From positions 1,178,001 through 1,242,000 of the forward strand of contig NZ_VFPM01000001.1 in the NCBI RefSeq assembly GCF_006716675.1: a stretch of DNA of 64,000 bases, written 5' to 3'. The notes below the pieces were generated by a model, which ran no database searches, was not told where the DNA came from, and saw only the letters and a program-made list of their open reading frames with translations. This DNA is from Humibacillus xanthopallidus (GTDB taxonomy: Bacteria; Actinomycetota; Actinomycetes; Actinomycetales; Dermatophilaceae). The translations under genes and the position numbers were made by a program. Of the stretch, positions 44,317 through 55,273 are shown in pieces. How positions within the stretch are numbered: the first letter of the stretch is position 1; each line of letters opens with the position of its first letter.

Positions 44317-45042
44317 TCAGATGAAGATCGCGGGGTCGATCCACCGGTTCGTGGCGTCGCGCTTCGGGAAGCGCAGCACCGCCGGTATGCCGGTCGCCAC
44401 CGCGCCGCTCGGCACGTCCTTGACAACGACCGAGTTCGCGCCGATCTGCACGTCGTCACCGACGAGGACGGGGCCGAGCACGCGGGCACCGGCGCCGATC
44501 GTCACGCGGTTGCCGACTGTGGGGTGGCGCTTGACGTGCTCCATCGAGCGGCCGCCCAGGGTGACGCCGTGGTAGAGCATGACGTCGTCGCCGACCTCGG
44601 CCGTCTCTCCGATGACGACACCCATGCCGTGGTCGATGAAGAAACGCCGCCCGAGCCGGGCCGCCGGGTGGATCTCGACGCCGGTGACCGACCGGGTCAC
44701 CGTCGCGAGCACCCGCGCGGGGAGCCGGCCGCCGGGCCGCTTCCACAGCTCGTGCAGGCCGCGGTGAGCCCAGATGGCGTGCAGGCCGGGCGAGGTCAGC
44801 ACGACCTCGAGGCGCGACGAGGCGGCAGGGTCACGCTCCAGCGCCCCGTCGATGTCCTCGATGGCCCGCTCGGCGAGCTTGCGCACGAGACCCAGCGGAC
44901 CGGCATACCGATGCGGCGCAGGGGCGGCGACCTCGGCACGCGGCGGCACCGCGGGTGCGGCGTCGCCGCGGACGAGCGACAGGGGCGGCTCGGCCGAACG
45001 TGCAGGGCGCGAGGTCGGTTGGGTCGTGACTGCAGAGCTCAT
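44317..45042 (-). CDS. cysE: Serine O-acetyltransferase
   Basis: 241 aa from ATG 45042. The catalytic domain runs from about residue 48 ([26 protein letters not shown]) into the left-handed beta-helix with [45 protein letters not shown], which includes the active-site His and Asp. It makes O-acetylserine from serine and acetyl-CoA. The first 47 residues are a Pro/Ala/Arg-rich extension not usual in short CysE proteins. It follows cysK by 11 bp, so the two enzymes of cysteine synthesis are co-expressed. Confidence 0.94.
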   Translation of the reverse strand: MSSAVTTQPTSRPARSAEPPLSLVRGDAAPAVPPRAEVAAPAPHRYAGPLGLVRKLAERAIEDIDGALERDPAASSRLEVVLTSPGLHAIWAHRGLHELWKRPGGRLPARVLATVTRSVTGVEIHPAARLGRRFFIDHGMGVVIGETAEVGDDVMLYHGVTLGGRSMEHVKRHPTVGNRVTIGAGARVLGPVLVGDDVQIGANSVVVKDVPSGAVATGIPAVLRFPKRDATNRWIDPAIFI

Positions 45043-45053
45043 GGGGACGACTT

Positions 45054-45983
45054 TCAGTCGACGAGACCCTCGAAGAGGATCGTGGACAGGTAGCGCTCAC
45101 CGAACGACGGGATGATGACGACGATCGTCTTGCCCTTGTTCTCCTCGCGCTGGGCCACCTGGACGGCGGCGGCGAGGGCGGCGCCCGAGCTGATGCCGAC
45201 GAGCAGGCCCTCCTCGGTCGCGGCCCGACGGGCCCACTTCACCGAGGTGTCGGCGTTGATGTCGATGACCTCGTCGTAGATCTCGGTGTCGAGGATCTCG
45301 GGCACGAAGTTGGCGCCGATGCCCTGGATCTTGTGCGGGCCGGGCTGGCCGCCGTTGAGGATCGGGCTCTCCTCGGGCTCGACGGCGATCATCTGGATGC
45401 TCGGCTTGCGAGCCTTGAGCACCTGGCCGATGCCGGTGATCGTGCCGCCGGTGCCGATGCCCGCGACGACGATGTCGACCGCGCCGTCGGTGTCCTTCCA
45501 GATCTCCTCGGCCGTCGTCTTGCGGTGGATCTCGGGGTTGGCCTCGTTGGCGAACTGGCGGGCCAGCACGCCACCGCGCTCGGCGGCGATCTCGTCGGCC
45601 TTGGCGACCGCGCCCTTCATGCCGGTCGACGGGTCGGTGAGGACGAGCTCGGCGCCGAAGGCACGCAGCAGCGCGCGGCGCTCCTTGCTCATCGACTCGG
45701 GCATCGTCAGCACGACCTTGTAGCCACGGGCCGCGCCCACCATGGCGAGCGCGATGCCGGTGTTGCCCGACGTCGCCTCGACGATCGTGCCGCCCGGCTG
45801 GAGCGCGCCGCTCGCCTCGGCGGCGTCGACGATCGCGACACCGATGCGGTCCTTGACGGAGTTGGCCGGGTTGTAGAACTCGAGCTTGGCCGCGACGGTG
45901 GCCTCGGCGCCGTCGGTGATCTTGTTGAGGCGCACGAGCGGCGTGTTGCCGATCAGCTTGGTGACGTCGTCGTAAATCGGCAT
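45054..45983 (-). CDS. cysK: Cysteine synthase A (O-acetylserine sulfhydrylase)
   Basis: 309 aa from ATG 45983, with AAAGGGC upstream. The PLP lysine is in [14 protein letters not shown], the substrate loop in [20 protein letters not shown] and the phosphate-binding loop in [12 protein letters not shown]. It condenses O-acetylserine with sulfide to give cysteine, and can bind CysE through the latter's C-terminal Ile; cysE here indeed ends in ...AIFI. cysK is first in the pair, 11 bp before cysE. Confidence 0.96.
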   Translation of the reverse strand: MPIYDDVTKLIGNTPLVRLNKITDGAEATVAAKLEFYNPANSVKDRIGVAIVDAAEASGALQPGGTIVEATSGNTGIALAMVGAARGYKVVLTMPESMSKERRALLRAFGAELVLTDPSTGMKGAVAKADEIAAERGGVLARQFANEANPEIHRKTTAEEIWKDTDGAVDIVVAGIGTGGTITGIGQVLKARKPSIQMIAVEPEESPILNGGQPGPHKIQGIGANFVPEILDTEIYDEVIDINADTSVKWARRAATEEGLLVGISSGAALAAAVQVAQREENKGKTIVVIIPSFGERYLSTILFEGLVD

Positions 45984-46070
45984 TGCTGGTGCCCTTTCGG
46001 CCTGGTGGTGCGAGTTGGTGCGAACAGTCTCGTGGCTCGGTTGCCTGCGACAACCGAGTACTCCTTATGC

Positions 46071-46099
46071 ATATTCCAACATCTCGTTATCCCTGCCAA
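46071..46099 (-). promoter_or_regulatory. Candidate cysK promoter
   Basis: On the minus strand, TTGGCA (complement of 46094-46099), 17 bp, GAATAT (complement of 46071-46076). It lies in a distinctly AT-rich patch (46060-46095) that includes a TATGCATA palindrome, 88 bp upstream of cysK. A regulator site may overlap it. Confidence 0.5.
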
Positions 46100-46228
46100 G
46101 TCCCGCCCATCATTCGGGCGGCGACTGGGAGGCTGCTGGGCATCCGCTGGGGACGATTCGGGTGGCATCGGGAGGTTCGTCACGTCGCGACGGCCGTCAC
46201 ATTCACTAAGCGCTTGCTCACACGTCAG

Positions 46229-46234
46229 TAGACT
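46229..46234 (+). promoter_or_regulatory. -10 element for a leaderless Fe-S reductase transcript
   Basis: TAGACT ends exactly 7 nt before the ATG at 46242. No ribosome-binding site precedes that ATG. A TANNNT element at this distance is the usual arrangement of leaderless actinobacterial mRNAs, whose first base is the A of ATG. Confidence 0.6.
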
Positions 46235-46241
46235 CCCCGGC

Positions 46242-48578
46242 ATGAGTGCGCTCCAGATCGTCGCCGTCGTCGTCTGCCTCGGCGTGACCGCCGTCGCCGT
46301 CGCCCTGCTCGTCAAGACGATCAACCACTTCCTCGCGACGTTCCGGCTCGGTCAGCCCGAGGACCGTGGTGACGACAAGGGCGCCCGCACGCGCACGCTG
46401 GTCCGCGAGTTCCTCGGCCACACGCGCATGTCGCGGCTCCCCGTCGTGGCGGCCGCCCACTGGTTCACGATGGTCAGCTTCGGCGTCCTCTTCTTCACCC
46501 TGCTCAACGCGTTCGGCCAGCTCGTCCAGCCCGACTTCGTGCTGCCCGTGATCGGCCACTTCTTCCTCTACGAGTGGGTCACCGACTTCTTCGCCTTCGC
46601 GGGCTTCATCAGCATCCTCGTGCTCATGGCCATCCGGCAGAAGAACCACCCGCGCTCGGCCGCCGGTGAGGACGGGCGCCGCAGCCGCTTCTTCGGCTCC
46701 ACGTGGTGGCAGGCCTACTACGTCGAGTTCACGATCCTCGGCGTCACCCTCTGCATCGGGCTGCTCCGCGCGCTCGAGTGGACCCTGGCGCGCAAGACCG
46801 GCACCGGCATGGACACCGCGCTGCACTTCCCGCTCACCGGCTGGATCGGCAACTTCTTCACCGGTCTGTCCGTCGAGGCGATCGAGAACCTCATCGTCAT
46901 CATCGCCGCGGTCAAGATCATCATCTCCTTCGCCTGGATGATCACCATCGCGCTGCAGCCGACGATGGGCGTCGCCTGGCACCGCTTCCTCGCCTTCTTC
47001 AACATCTTCTTCAAGCGCCACGCCGACGGCCGCACGAGCCTCGGCGAGCTCCAGCCGATCAAGGTCGACGGCAAGCCGCTCGACTTCGAGAACGTCGACG
47101 AGCTCGACGAGGACGCCGCGCTCGGCGTCGGCAAGGTCGAGGACTTCACGTGGAAGGGGCTGCTCGACTTCACCACGTGCACGGAGTGCGGCCGCTGCCA
47201 GAGCCAGTGCCCGGCGTGGAACACCGACAAGCCGCTCAGCCCCAAGCTGCTCGTCATGACGCTGCGCGACCACGCCCACGCGAAGTCACCGTGGCTGCTC
47301 GCCTCCGAGGAGGTGCGCGCGGGCGGCATCGAGTCTGCCGAGGGCCTCAGCGACGCGACGAAGGGCGCCGTCGCCACCGAGCAGCTCGTCGGCGAGACCG
47401 GCTACGACATCCGCCACCCGCTCACGGCCTACAACCCGCACGGGCCCGACGCCGTCATCGACGAGGACGTGCTCTGGTCGTGCACGACGTGTGGCGCCTG
47501 CGTCGAGCAGTGCCCCGTCGACATCGAGCACGTCGACGCCATCGTCGACATGCGCCGCTACAAGAACCTCATCGAGTCGGCCTTCCCGGCCGAGCTCAAC
47601 GGCCTCTTCAAGAACCTCGAGAAGAACTCCAACCCGTGGGGCCTCGCACCGCGACTGCGCATGGACTGGGCCAAGGACCTCCCCTTCGAGGTCAAGCAGG
47701 TCGGCGTCGACGTCGAGGGCCTCGACGAGGTCGACTACCTCTTCTGGGTCGGCTGCGCCGGCGCCTACGAGGACCGCGCCAAGAAGACGACCCGCGCCGT
47801 GGCCGAGCTGCTCGACACGGCCGGCGTGAGCTTCGCCGTGCTCGGTGACGGCGAGGCCTGCACCGGCGACTCGGCCCGTCGCGCCGGCAACGAGTTCCTC
47901 TTCCAGATGCTCGCGCAGCAGAACGTCGAGACCCTCAACGAGGTCGGCGCGACGAAGATCGTCGTCACCTGCGCCCACTGCTTCAACACGATCAAGAACG
48001 AGTACCCGCAGCTCGGCGGTCAGTACGAGGTGCTGCACCACACGCAGCTGCTCAACCGGCTCGTCCGCGAGAAGCGCCTCGTTCCCGTGGCCCGGCCCGA
48101 CGAGGCGGCCGCCTCCGGCGCCGTCACCGGAGCGGCCTCCACCGGCGCCACGGTCACCTACCACGACCCGTGCTACCTCGGCCGGCACAACCAGGTCTAC
48201 GCCCCGCCGCGTGAGCTGCTCCAGATCCTGCCCGGCGTCGAGTACGCCGAGATGGAGCGCAGCAAGGAGAAGTCGTTCTGCTGCGGCGCCGGCGGAGCAC
48301 GCATGTGGATGGAGGAGAAGCTCGGCACGCGGATCAACACGAACCGCACCGGGGAGGCCCTCGCGACGGGCGCCGAGCGGATCGCCGTCGGCTGCCCCTT
48401 CTGCAAGGTGATGCTGTCCGACGGCCTGAACGCGGCGATCCATGACGGCAAGGCCACCGACGCCGTCGAGGTCGTCGACGTCGCCCAGATGCTGCTCGCC
48501 GCCGTGCGTCGCGGCGACGGCGGCGACGCGCCGACGGAGGCCGCGACCCCCGAGCCCCAGCCCGCACCGGCCGGCTGA
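46242..48578 (+). CDS. Membrane-bound Fe-S oxidoreductase (heterodisulfide-reductase-like, Rv0338c type)
   Basis: 778 aa from ATG 46242. The N-terminal 250 residues hold about six membrane helices (LQIVAVVVCLGVTAVAVALLV first). Two 4Fe-4S ferredoxin motifs follow: TTCTECGRCQSQCPAWN and CTTCGACVEQCPVDIEH. The C-terminal half has two CCG-type domains (FWVGCAGAYEDRAK, VVTCAHCFNTIKNEYP, YHDPCYLGRHN, SFCCGAGGARMWMEE). This is the GlpC/HdrD-type layout that passes electrons between the membrane quinone pool and a partner. It is divergent from cysK. The physiological substrate is unknown. Confidence 0.9.
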   Translation: MSALQIVAVVVCLGVTAVAVALLVKTINHFLATFRLGQPEDRGDDKGARTRTLVREFLGHTRMSRLPVVAAAHWFTMVSFGVLFFTLLNAFGQLVQPDFVLPVIGHFFLYEWVTDFFAFAGFISILVLMAIRQKNHPRSAAGEDGRRSRFFGSTWWQAYYVEFTILGVTLCIGLLRALEWTLARKTGTGMDTALHFPLTGWIGNFFTGLSVEAIENLIVIIAAVKIIISFAWMITIALQPTMGVAWHRFLAFFNIFFKRHADGRTSLGELQPIKVDGKPLDFENVDELDEDAALGVGKVEDFTWKGLLDFTTCTECGRCQSQCPAWNTDKPLSPKLLVMTLRDHAHAKSPWLLASEEVRAGGIESAEGLSDATKGAVATEQLVGETGYDIRHPLTAYNPHGPDAVIDEDVLWSCTTCGACVEQCPVDIEHVDAIVDMRRYKNLIESAFPAELNGLFKNLEKNSNPWGLAPRLRMDWAKDLPFEVKQVGVDVEGLDEVDYLFWVGCAGAYEDRAKKTTRAVAELLDTAGVSFAVLGDGEACTGDSARRAGNEFLFQMLAQQNVETLNEVGATKIVVTCAHCFNTIKNEYPQLGGQYEVLHHTQLLNRLVREKRLVPVARPDEAAASGAVTGAASTGATVTYHDPCYLGRHNQVYAPPRELLQILPGVEYAEMERSKEKSFCCGAGGARMWMEEKLGTRINTNRTGEALATGAERIAVGCPFCKVMLSDGLNAAIHDGKATDAVEVVDVAQMLLAAVRRGDGGDAPTEAATPEPQPAPAG

Positions 48579-48606
48579 CCGCGCTCCGGGAGCCTGAGGA
48601 CTTCGC

Positions 48607-48658
48607 GACGAACTGCTCTGTCGATGGGGTGATGCCCCGATCGACAGAGCAGTTCGTC
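48607..48658. repeat. Palindromic repeat family B, locus 1
   Basis: GACGAACTGCTCTGTCGAT (48607-48625) pairs perfectly with ATCGACAGAGCAGTTCGTC (48640-48658). The loop itself pairs (GGGG-TGATG-CCCC). It lies 29 bp after the Fe-S reductase stop and could terminate it, but the arm sequence recurs at 58409-58563. Confidence 0.9.
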
Positions 48659-48728
48659 TGCGTCACCCCCGGTATGCCGTGTGCCTGGGGTACGCCGACA
48701 TGGCCCGGCACCGTCGTGGGCCACGCCG

Positions 48729-48742
48729 TGAGAACGCTCTCA
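48729..48742. promoter_or_regulatory. LacI-type operator upstream of the beta-helix gene
   Basis: TGAGAACGCTCTCA is a near-perfect palindrome; only the two positions flanking the central CG differ between arms. This is the shape of LacI-family operators. It lies 7 bp upstream of a TTGACG -35-like element (48750-48755) and 42 bp before the ATG at 48785. The regulator is not in the window. Confidence 0.55.
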
Positions 48743-48784
48743 CAACCCCTTGACGACCGCTCGCCGACAGAGAATTCTCGCCTC

Positions 48785-50710
48785 ATGACTCAACGACGAG
48801 ATCGTTCTCGACTGCGCGACCGGGCCCTGCGTCCGCTCACCTTCATGGCCCTGGCGACCGCCCTCGCGGCCGTGCCCACCATCGCCTTCGCCGGGTCGGG
48901 GGCGGCCGCGACCCCCGCGACGGCACCGGCCTCCGCCCCCATCGTGAGCGCAGCCCCGACAACCATCCCCGACCTCGGCCCGAACGTGCTCGTCTTCGAC
49001 CCGTCGATGCCGCAGTCCGAGATCCAGGCCAAGGTCGACGCCGTCGCCGCGCAGCAGGTGCCCAACGAGATGGGCAGCGCGCGCTACGCGCTTCTCTTCA
49101 AGCCCGGCACCTACGGCAGCGCCGCCACGCCGCTCAACTTCCAGGTCGGCTACTACACCGAGGTCGCGGGGCTCGGCCAGAACCCGGGCGACGTCGTCGT
49201 CAACGGCTCGATCTACGTGCGCAACCAGTGCTACAACGGCAGCTGCATCGCGCTCAACAACTTCTGGCGCTCGATGTCGAACCTCACGATCAACGTGACG
49301 ACGCCCGGTTTCGGCTGCTACACCGGCCAGTTCTGGGCCGTGTCACAGGCTGCGCCGCTGCGGCGGGTGCACGTCCAGGGGCAGACGACGCTCATGGACT
49401 ACTGCACGGGGCCGTCCTTCGCCAGCGGTGGCTTCATCGCCGACTCGAAGTTCGACGGGACCGTCATCAACGGGTCGCAGCAGCAGTTCTTCGTGCGCAA
49501 CAGCACGGTCGGCACGTGGACCAACGGCGTCTGGAACCAGGTCTTCTCCGGCACCGAGGGGGCGCCGGCCGAGTGCTTCCCCGCCGCGGCGGCCTGCGGT
49601 GGCCCCTACACGACGGTCGAGAAGACGTCGGTGAGCCGTGAGAAGCCCTACCTCTACGTCGACTCCTCCGGCGCCTACCGCGTCTTCGTCCCGGCAGCGG
49701 CCACCGACACCCGTGGCACGACCTGGGCCTCGGGGCCGACCCCCGGTCGGTCGATCGCGCTCAGCGACTTCTTCGTCGCCCAGCCGTCCGACTCGGCCCA
49801 GGTCATCAACCGTGAGCTCGCCCGAGGGCGCCACCTGCTGCTGACGCCCGGGGTCTACCACCTCGACCAGACGATCAGCGTCAAGCGCGCCAACACCATC
49901 GTGCTCGGTCTCGGTCTCGCCAGCCTGACGCCCACCTCTGGTCAGGTCGCGATGCGCGTCGCCGACGTGCCGGGTGTCGACATCGCCGGCATCACCTTCG
50001 ACGCCGGCGCCGTCAACTCCCCCGTCCTGCTCCAGATCGGCACCCAGCGGGCCGCCGACGGCCAGGGTCCGAGCCGGGCCGGGTGGAGCGACGCCGCCAA
50101 CCCGACCGGCCTGCAGGACGTCTTCTTCCGCATCGGCGGGCCCTACGTCGGCAAGGCCACCGTCAGCCTCGAGGTCAACAGCGACCACGTCGTCCTCGAC
50201 GACATCTGGGCCTGGCGCGCCGACCACGGCAACGGCGTGGGCTGGACCTCCAACACGGCCGACACCGGGCTCATCGTCAACGGCGACCACGTCACTGCCA
50301 CAGGCCTTTTCGTCGAGCACTACCAGAAGACCGAGGTCATCTGGAACGGTGAGCACGGCGAGGTCACCTTCTTCCAGAACGAGCTGCCCTACGACCCGCC
50401 GAGCCAGGCGGCCTGGATGTCGGCCCCCGACAAGGAGGGCTACCCGGCCCTGCTCGTCACCTCCGGCGTGAAGAGCTTCTCCGGCACCGGCATGGGCGCC
50501 TACAGCTTCTTCAACCAGGGCATCGACATCTTCGCGGCCAATGCCTTCGAGGTGCCGACGACTCCCGGGGTGCGGCTGCACAACCTGCTGACGATCTTCC
50601 TCGATCCCGCCAACGGCAAGGGCGGCATCCGCAACGTCGTCAACGGCATCGGCGGGTCGTCGACCATCGCCAACCCGGACGTGCCGGTCACGGTCGTCGA
50701 CTACCCGTGA
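48785..50710 (+). CDS. Secreted parallel beta-helix protein
   Basis: 641 aa from ATG 48785; no ribosome-binding site is visible. A signal peptide (LRPLTFMALATALAAVPTIAFAGSGAAA, cleavage near residue 38) leads to a protein of repeated short beta strands: IPDLGPNVLVFDPSMPQSEIQAKVDAV, YALLFKPGTYGS, NFWRSMSNLTINVT, and later VKRANTIVLGLGLASLTP and GVDIAGITFDAG. This is the pectate-lyase-3/GH55-like right-handed beta-helix pattern found in polysaccharide-active proteins. Actinobacterial relatives are sometimes labelled adenylyl cyclase, for which I see no basis. A sugar-active role fits the LacI-like operator upstream. Confidence 0.75.
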   Translation: MTQRRDRSRLRDRALRPLTFMALATALAAVPTIAFAGSGAAATPATAPASAPIVSAAPTTIPDLGPNVLVFDPSMPQSEIQAKVDAVAAQQVPNEMGSARYALLFKPGTYGSAATPLNFQVGYYTEVAGLGQNPGDVVVNGSIYVRNQCYNGSCIALNNFWRSMSNLTINVTTPGFGCYTGQFWAVSQAAPLRRVHVQGQTTLMDYCTGPSFASGGFIADSKFDGTVINGSQQQFFVRNSTVGTWTNGVWNQVFSGTEGAPAECFPAAAACGGPYTTVEKTSVSREKPYLYVDSSGAYRVFVPAAATDTRGTTWASGPTPGRSIALSDFFVAQPSDSAQVINRELARGRHLLLTPGVYHLDQTISVKRANTIVLGLGLASLTPTSGQVAMRVADVPGVDIAGITFDAGAVNSPVLLQIGTQRAADGQGPSRAGWSDAANPTGLQDVFFRIGGPYVGKATVSLEVNSDHVVLDDIWAWRADHGNGVGWTSNTADTGLIVNGDHVTATGLFVEHYQKTEVIWNGEHGEVTFFQNELPYDPPSQAAWMSAPDKEGYPALLVTSGVKSFSGTGMGAYSFFNQGIDIFAANAFEVPTTPGVRLHNLLTIFLDPANGKGGIRNVVNGIGGSSTIANPDVPVTVVDYP

Positions 50711-50776
50711 GCTCCAGCCTCCCGGCCCGGCGGCCGCACGCCGTCGGGCCGGGGGCCACGCGGCATACCCCCTCGG

Positions 50777-51229
50777 TCAGACGCGGGGAGCCGCGATGCC
50801 GAACGCCGCCGACTCCTCGTCGGTCATCAGACGGGAGCGGATGAGGAAGCGCACGCCCTCGGGGGCCTCGACGGAGAAACCGCTCCCGCGGCCCCGCACG
50901 ACGTCGACCGTCAGGTGGGTGTGCTTCCAGTACTCGTACTGCGACGCCGACATCCAGAAGGGCACCGGCGCGGGCAACCCGTCGACGACGAGGTCGCCGA
51001 GGTGCACGTCGGCCTCGCTCGTGATGAAGTCTCCATCGGGGTAGCACATGGGCGAGCTGCCGTCGCAGCAGCCGCCGGACTGGTGGAACATCAGGGGCCC
51101 GTGCGTGCCGGTGAGGCGGCGGAGCAGGTCCGCCGCCTCACCGGTGAGGTCGACCCGGCGGGGGGAAGCCGAGGCATGTCCGGGTCGACCCGCCTGGGGC
51201 CCCGTGTGACCGAGAGGGTCAGGGGTCAT
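50777..51229 (-). CDS. DUF779 (AcoP-like) aldehyde-dehydrogenase partner protein
   Basis: 150 aa. It has the DUF779 core DLLRRLTGTHGPLMFHQSGGCCDGSSPMCYPDGDF, with a Cys-rich GGCCDGSSPMC loop, then VDGLPAPVPFWMSASQYEYWKHTHLTVDVVRGRGSGFSVEAPEGVRFLIRSR. Genes of this family commonly sit directly beside acetaldehyde dehydrogenase genes, as here: the ATG at 51229 is 12 bp after the dehydrogenase stop. The molecular role is not known; the cysteines suggest metal or thiol chemistry. Confidence 0.87.
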   Translation of the reverse strand: MTPDPLGHTGPQAGRPGHASASPRRVDLTGEAADLLRRLTGTHGPLMFHQSGGCCDGSSPMCYPDGDFITSEADVHLGDLVVDGLPAPVPFWMSASQYEYWKHTHLTVDVVRGRGSGFSVEAPEGVRFLIRSRLMTDEESAAFGIAAPRV

Positions 51230-51241
51230 GTCACGTCCCGG

Positions 51242-52765
<1,524 letters not shown>

Positions 52766-52834
52766 GCGTTCTCCCAACGTCATTGGTGGTCCTCGCCCAG
52801 AGATCCGGCGAGGTGTTGGGCGCGACGCTAGGCA

Positions 52835-52859
52835 ACGCAACGTTGCAACCACGTTGCGT
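52835..52859. promoter_or_regulatory. Inverted-repeat operator upstream of the aldehyde dehydrogenase
   Basis: ACGCAACGT (52835-52843), 7 bp, ACGTTGCGT (52851-52859): a perfect 9-bp inverted repeat. An overlapping copy, GCAACG-CAA-CGTTGC, covers 52832-52846. It lies 70-94 bp upstream of the dehydrogenase start. It is the likely target of the neighbouring GAF regulator. Confidence 0.65.
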
Positions 52860-52890
52860 GGCGCCGTGCCGACCCTGCCGGACCCCCGTC

Positions 52891-53006
52891 GGGAAAGTGG
52901 GCACTCGACCTCAGACAACGTCGAGTGCCCAGTTCCCCGACCCTTGCAGGACCCCCATCGGGAAAGTGGGCACTCGACCTCAGACAACGTCGAGTGCCCA
53001 GTTTCC
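52891..53006. repeat. Palindromic repeat family A, locus 2
   Basis: Two hairpins, 52891-52938 and 52960-53006, have arms with the same CACTCGAC / GTCGAGTG core as at 38.9 kb and an identical loop CTCAGACAAC in both. The period is 69 bp. They fill the gap between the GAF regulator stop (53052) and the aldehyde dehydrogenase operator. Confidence 0.9.
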
Positions 53007-53051
53007 TCAGGGGCGGTCCCTGTCGGCGAGATCGTGTGCCTCGGGTCGTGG

Positions 53052-54284
53052 TCAGCCGGCGCCGAGCTCGCGGTCGAGTCGGGCGATCTGGTGCTGGACG
53101 AGCGGGATGAGCGGCGAGGTCGGGCCCAGCGAGGCGGCCTGTGCCTGCCACATCTCGTAGTCGTCAGCGCCCCAGGAGGAGCGGGTCCAGGCAGACATGA
53201 GGTCGGGCCGGCCGCCGCGCAGCAGGGCCAGCCGCAGGTCGCCCTCGACGTCGCTCCGCAGTCGGACGACACCCGGGGCCACCGAGCGCGGAAGGAGCGG
53301 CCCTCGGTAGGAGCGCAGCGCGCTCGCGACGTCGCCTGCAGCCAGGTGCGCCTCGACCGCGAGCCAGTCGCCGGCGACCTCGGCGACGAGGCGGTAGGGC
53401 CTCGAGGCGAGCAGGGCGTCACCGAGGAGGCTGCGCAGGCGGCCGAGCTCGACCCGCAGCGTCGAGGCGCTGCTGTCCTCCTCGTAGAGCAGCACGTTGA
53501 GCTCGTCGCCCGAGAGGCCCCGCGCAGCAGACGCGAGCAGCAGCAGGATCTCGCTGTGACGCGGGCTGAGGCGCAGGGTCTCGCGGCGTCCCCGACCGTC
53601 GTCGATGGTGAGGAGCGCGTCATTTCGACCGAGGGCCTCGATGAGCACCGACAGCGTGCCCTGCCGGGCGACTCCTGCCGAGGCCCTTCCGCTGACGAGC
53701 AGCTCGCGGGCGAGCTCGGCCTCCGCCATGCGGGCGGCGGCCCGCACCATCGCCATCGTCTGCGGCACGACGATCTCGTCGCCGCCGGTGATGTCGAGAA
53801 CCCCGAGGATGCTCTGGTCGCTCGGGTCGTGGATCGGCACCGCGGCGCAGCTCCACCGCTGCACCGAGCGACGGAAGTGCTCGGCGCCGAGCACGTTGAC
53901 GGAGCGGTCGAGGCGCAGCGCCATGCCGGGGGCGTTCGTGCCCGCGAGCCGCTCGTCCCAGTTGCTGCCCTCGACGAAGCCGATGTGCTCGGCGCGGCGG
54001 AGCACGCTCGGCGTTCCACACACCCAGAGCAGCTGGCCGGATGCGTCCGACACGGCCATGACGGCGTCGCAGTCGCGGGCCGCCTGACCGAGCACGTCGT
54101 CGAGCAGCGGGAAGACGGCCGCCAGGGGGTGGGCCTCACGGTGGTCGCGCAGGGCATCGGCGGGCAGCGTGATCGGCGCCTCGACCCGGTCGACCTCGAC
54201 TCCGGCGGCGGCGGAGCGCACCCAGGAGTCGGCGACGTGCGCGCGCACACCCCCGCTCTCGGGGGCCTCCGACGTCTTCGTCAT
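53052..54284 (-). CDS. GAF-domain regulator with C-terminal SARP-like winged helix
   Basis: 410 aa from ATG 54284 (GTG 54299 possible; CACAAT 6 nt upstream hints at a leaderless start). Residues about 55-190 are an AcoR-like GAF sensor ([53 protein letters not shown]). The C-terminal part is a winged-helix/BTAD-like module ([52 protein letters not shown]). It lacks the AAA+ and Fis domains of true AcoR. It probably activates the aldehyde dehydrogenase. A CACACGTGTG palindrome lies at its 5' end (54299-54308). Confidence 0.78.
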   Translation of the reverse strand: MTKTSEAPESGGVRAHVADSWVRSAAAGVEVDRVEAPITLPADALRDHREAHPLAAVFPLLDDVLGQAARDCDAVMAVSDASGQLLWVCGTPSVLRRAEHIGFVEGSNWDERLAGTNAPGMALRLDRSVNVLGAEHFRRSVQRWSCAAVPIHDPSDQSILGVLDITGGDEIVVPQTMAMVRAAARMAEAELARELLVSGRASAGVARQGTLSVLIEALGRNDALLTIDDGRGRRETLRLSPRHSEILLLLASAARGLSGDELNVLLYEEDSSASTLRVELGRLRSLLGDALLASRPYRLVAEVAGDWLAVEAHLAAGDVASALRSYRGPLLPRSVAPGVVRLRSDVEGDLRLALLRGGRPDLMSAWTRSSWGADDYEMWQAQAASLGPTSPLIPLVQHQIARLDRELGAG

Positions 54285-54459
54285 GACGCGATTGTGCACA
54301 CACGTGTGCGCGTGAGGACAGGGCCGGTGGCCGGCAGGCTGTTCAAGGTTGCGCGGAAGGGGTGGTCAACGGCCCGAATGAGGCGCACCATGAAGGGACC
54401 TGCCTGAGCCGGCCCTCAGCTGTCTCAGGACCTGCGTCCGCACAGTGCGAGGAGCGACG

Positions 54460-55188
54460 ATGTCACGACGAGCCCCCTTCGTTCCCGACGGCGTGCCCGT
54501 CCTCTCACGGGGGCGGCACCGCAACCCTCGGCGGGGCGCGTGCTTCATGGAGATGGCCTCGTTCCTCGCGGGTGAACGCTGGAGCGACCACCCGTCCTGC
54601 ACCCATCCGGTGCTCGCCACGCTCGCCCGCTGTGTCAACGACATGCTCGACGACACGAGCCGGCAGCGCATCGCCCTCATGATCCCCGAGGTGGTCGGAC
54701 TGCACCCGCAGGACGACCGCGTCGCAGCGGCCCTCGTGCTCTCGACCGCGCGGGCCGCGCTCCCCGTGGCGGCCGAGGAGCGCCAGAACATCATGGCCCT
54801 CGCCATCCTCAACGCCGAGGGCATCCTCGCCGAGCGTGACGGGCGCGAGCCCGGCGAGCTGTCCGACACCTCCCGTGCCGCGCTCACGCGCGCACCGGCC
54901 GCGGAGCGTTGGGCGCGGATCCACCTCGCCCGCATGGGGTTCAACTCCGCCGCGCTCCGCCCCGCCAACGCGTCCAAGGTCGTGGCCCTGGCCGTCGACG
55001 GTGTCGCACGGGCCTGCGTCGACGACCCGGAGGAGCGCCTCGTGCAGATGCTGCGCGACGGCATCGACGTCGTGAGCGCCTTCGCCCCGCTGGCGCCGGT
55101 TCCGGTCGAGGAGACGCGGCCAGCGCCGAGCACGACCCCGTCGCCGGCACCGCGGTCCCGCTGGTCGTCGCGGACCTTCGCTCGCTGA
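54460..55188 (+). CDS. Conserved hypothetical protein
   Basis: 242 aa from ATG 54460, with GAGGAG 5 nt upstream. The N terminus VLSRGRHRNPRRGACFMEMASFLAGERWSDHPSCTHPVLATLARCVNDMLDDTSRQRIALMIPEVVG is distinctive, with a His/Cys cluster (GACFME, HPSCTHP) that could bind metal. The rest is helical (AALVLSTARAALPVAAEERQNIMALAILNAEGI). The tail after about residue 205 is Pro/Arg-rich. No membrane segment or signal is seen. I recognise the pattern as common in actinobacteria but know no function. Confidence 0.75.
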   Translation: MSRRAPFVPDGVPVLSRGRHRNPRRGACFMEMASFLAGERWSDHPSCTHPVLATLARCVNDMLDDTSRQRIALMIPEVVGLHPQDDRVAAALVLSTARAALPVAAEERQNIMALAILNAEGILAERDGREPGELSDTSRAALTRAPAAERWARIHLARMGFNSAALRPANASKVVALAVDGVARACVDDPEERLVQMLRDGIDVVSAFAPLAPVPVEETRPAPSTTPSPAPRSRWSSRTFAR

Positions 55189-55273
55189 CTCCGCCTGGAT
55201 CCCGGTCTGCGTCCGGCGACGCGACCGTATGCTGCCGTGACCGCCCGAGCCCTCCAGCCGTCACGAGGTTGTC

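Noticed and set aside
45333..48578. 1081-codon open frame covering the cysK antisense strand and the Fe-S reductase
   Set aside because: Only the part from ATG 46242 has family similarity; the upstream 300 codons are antisense to cysK and run through its promoter region.
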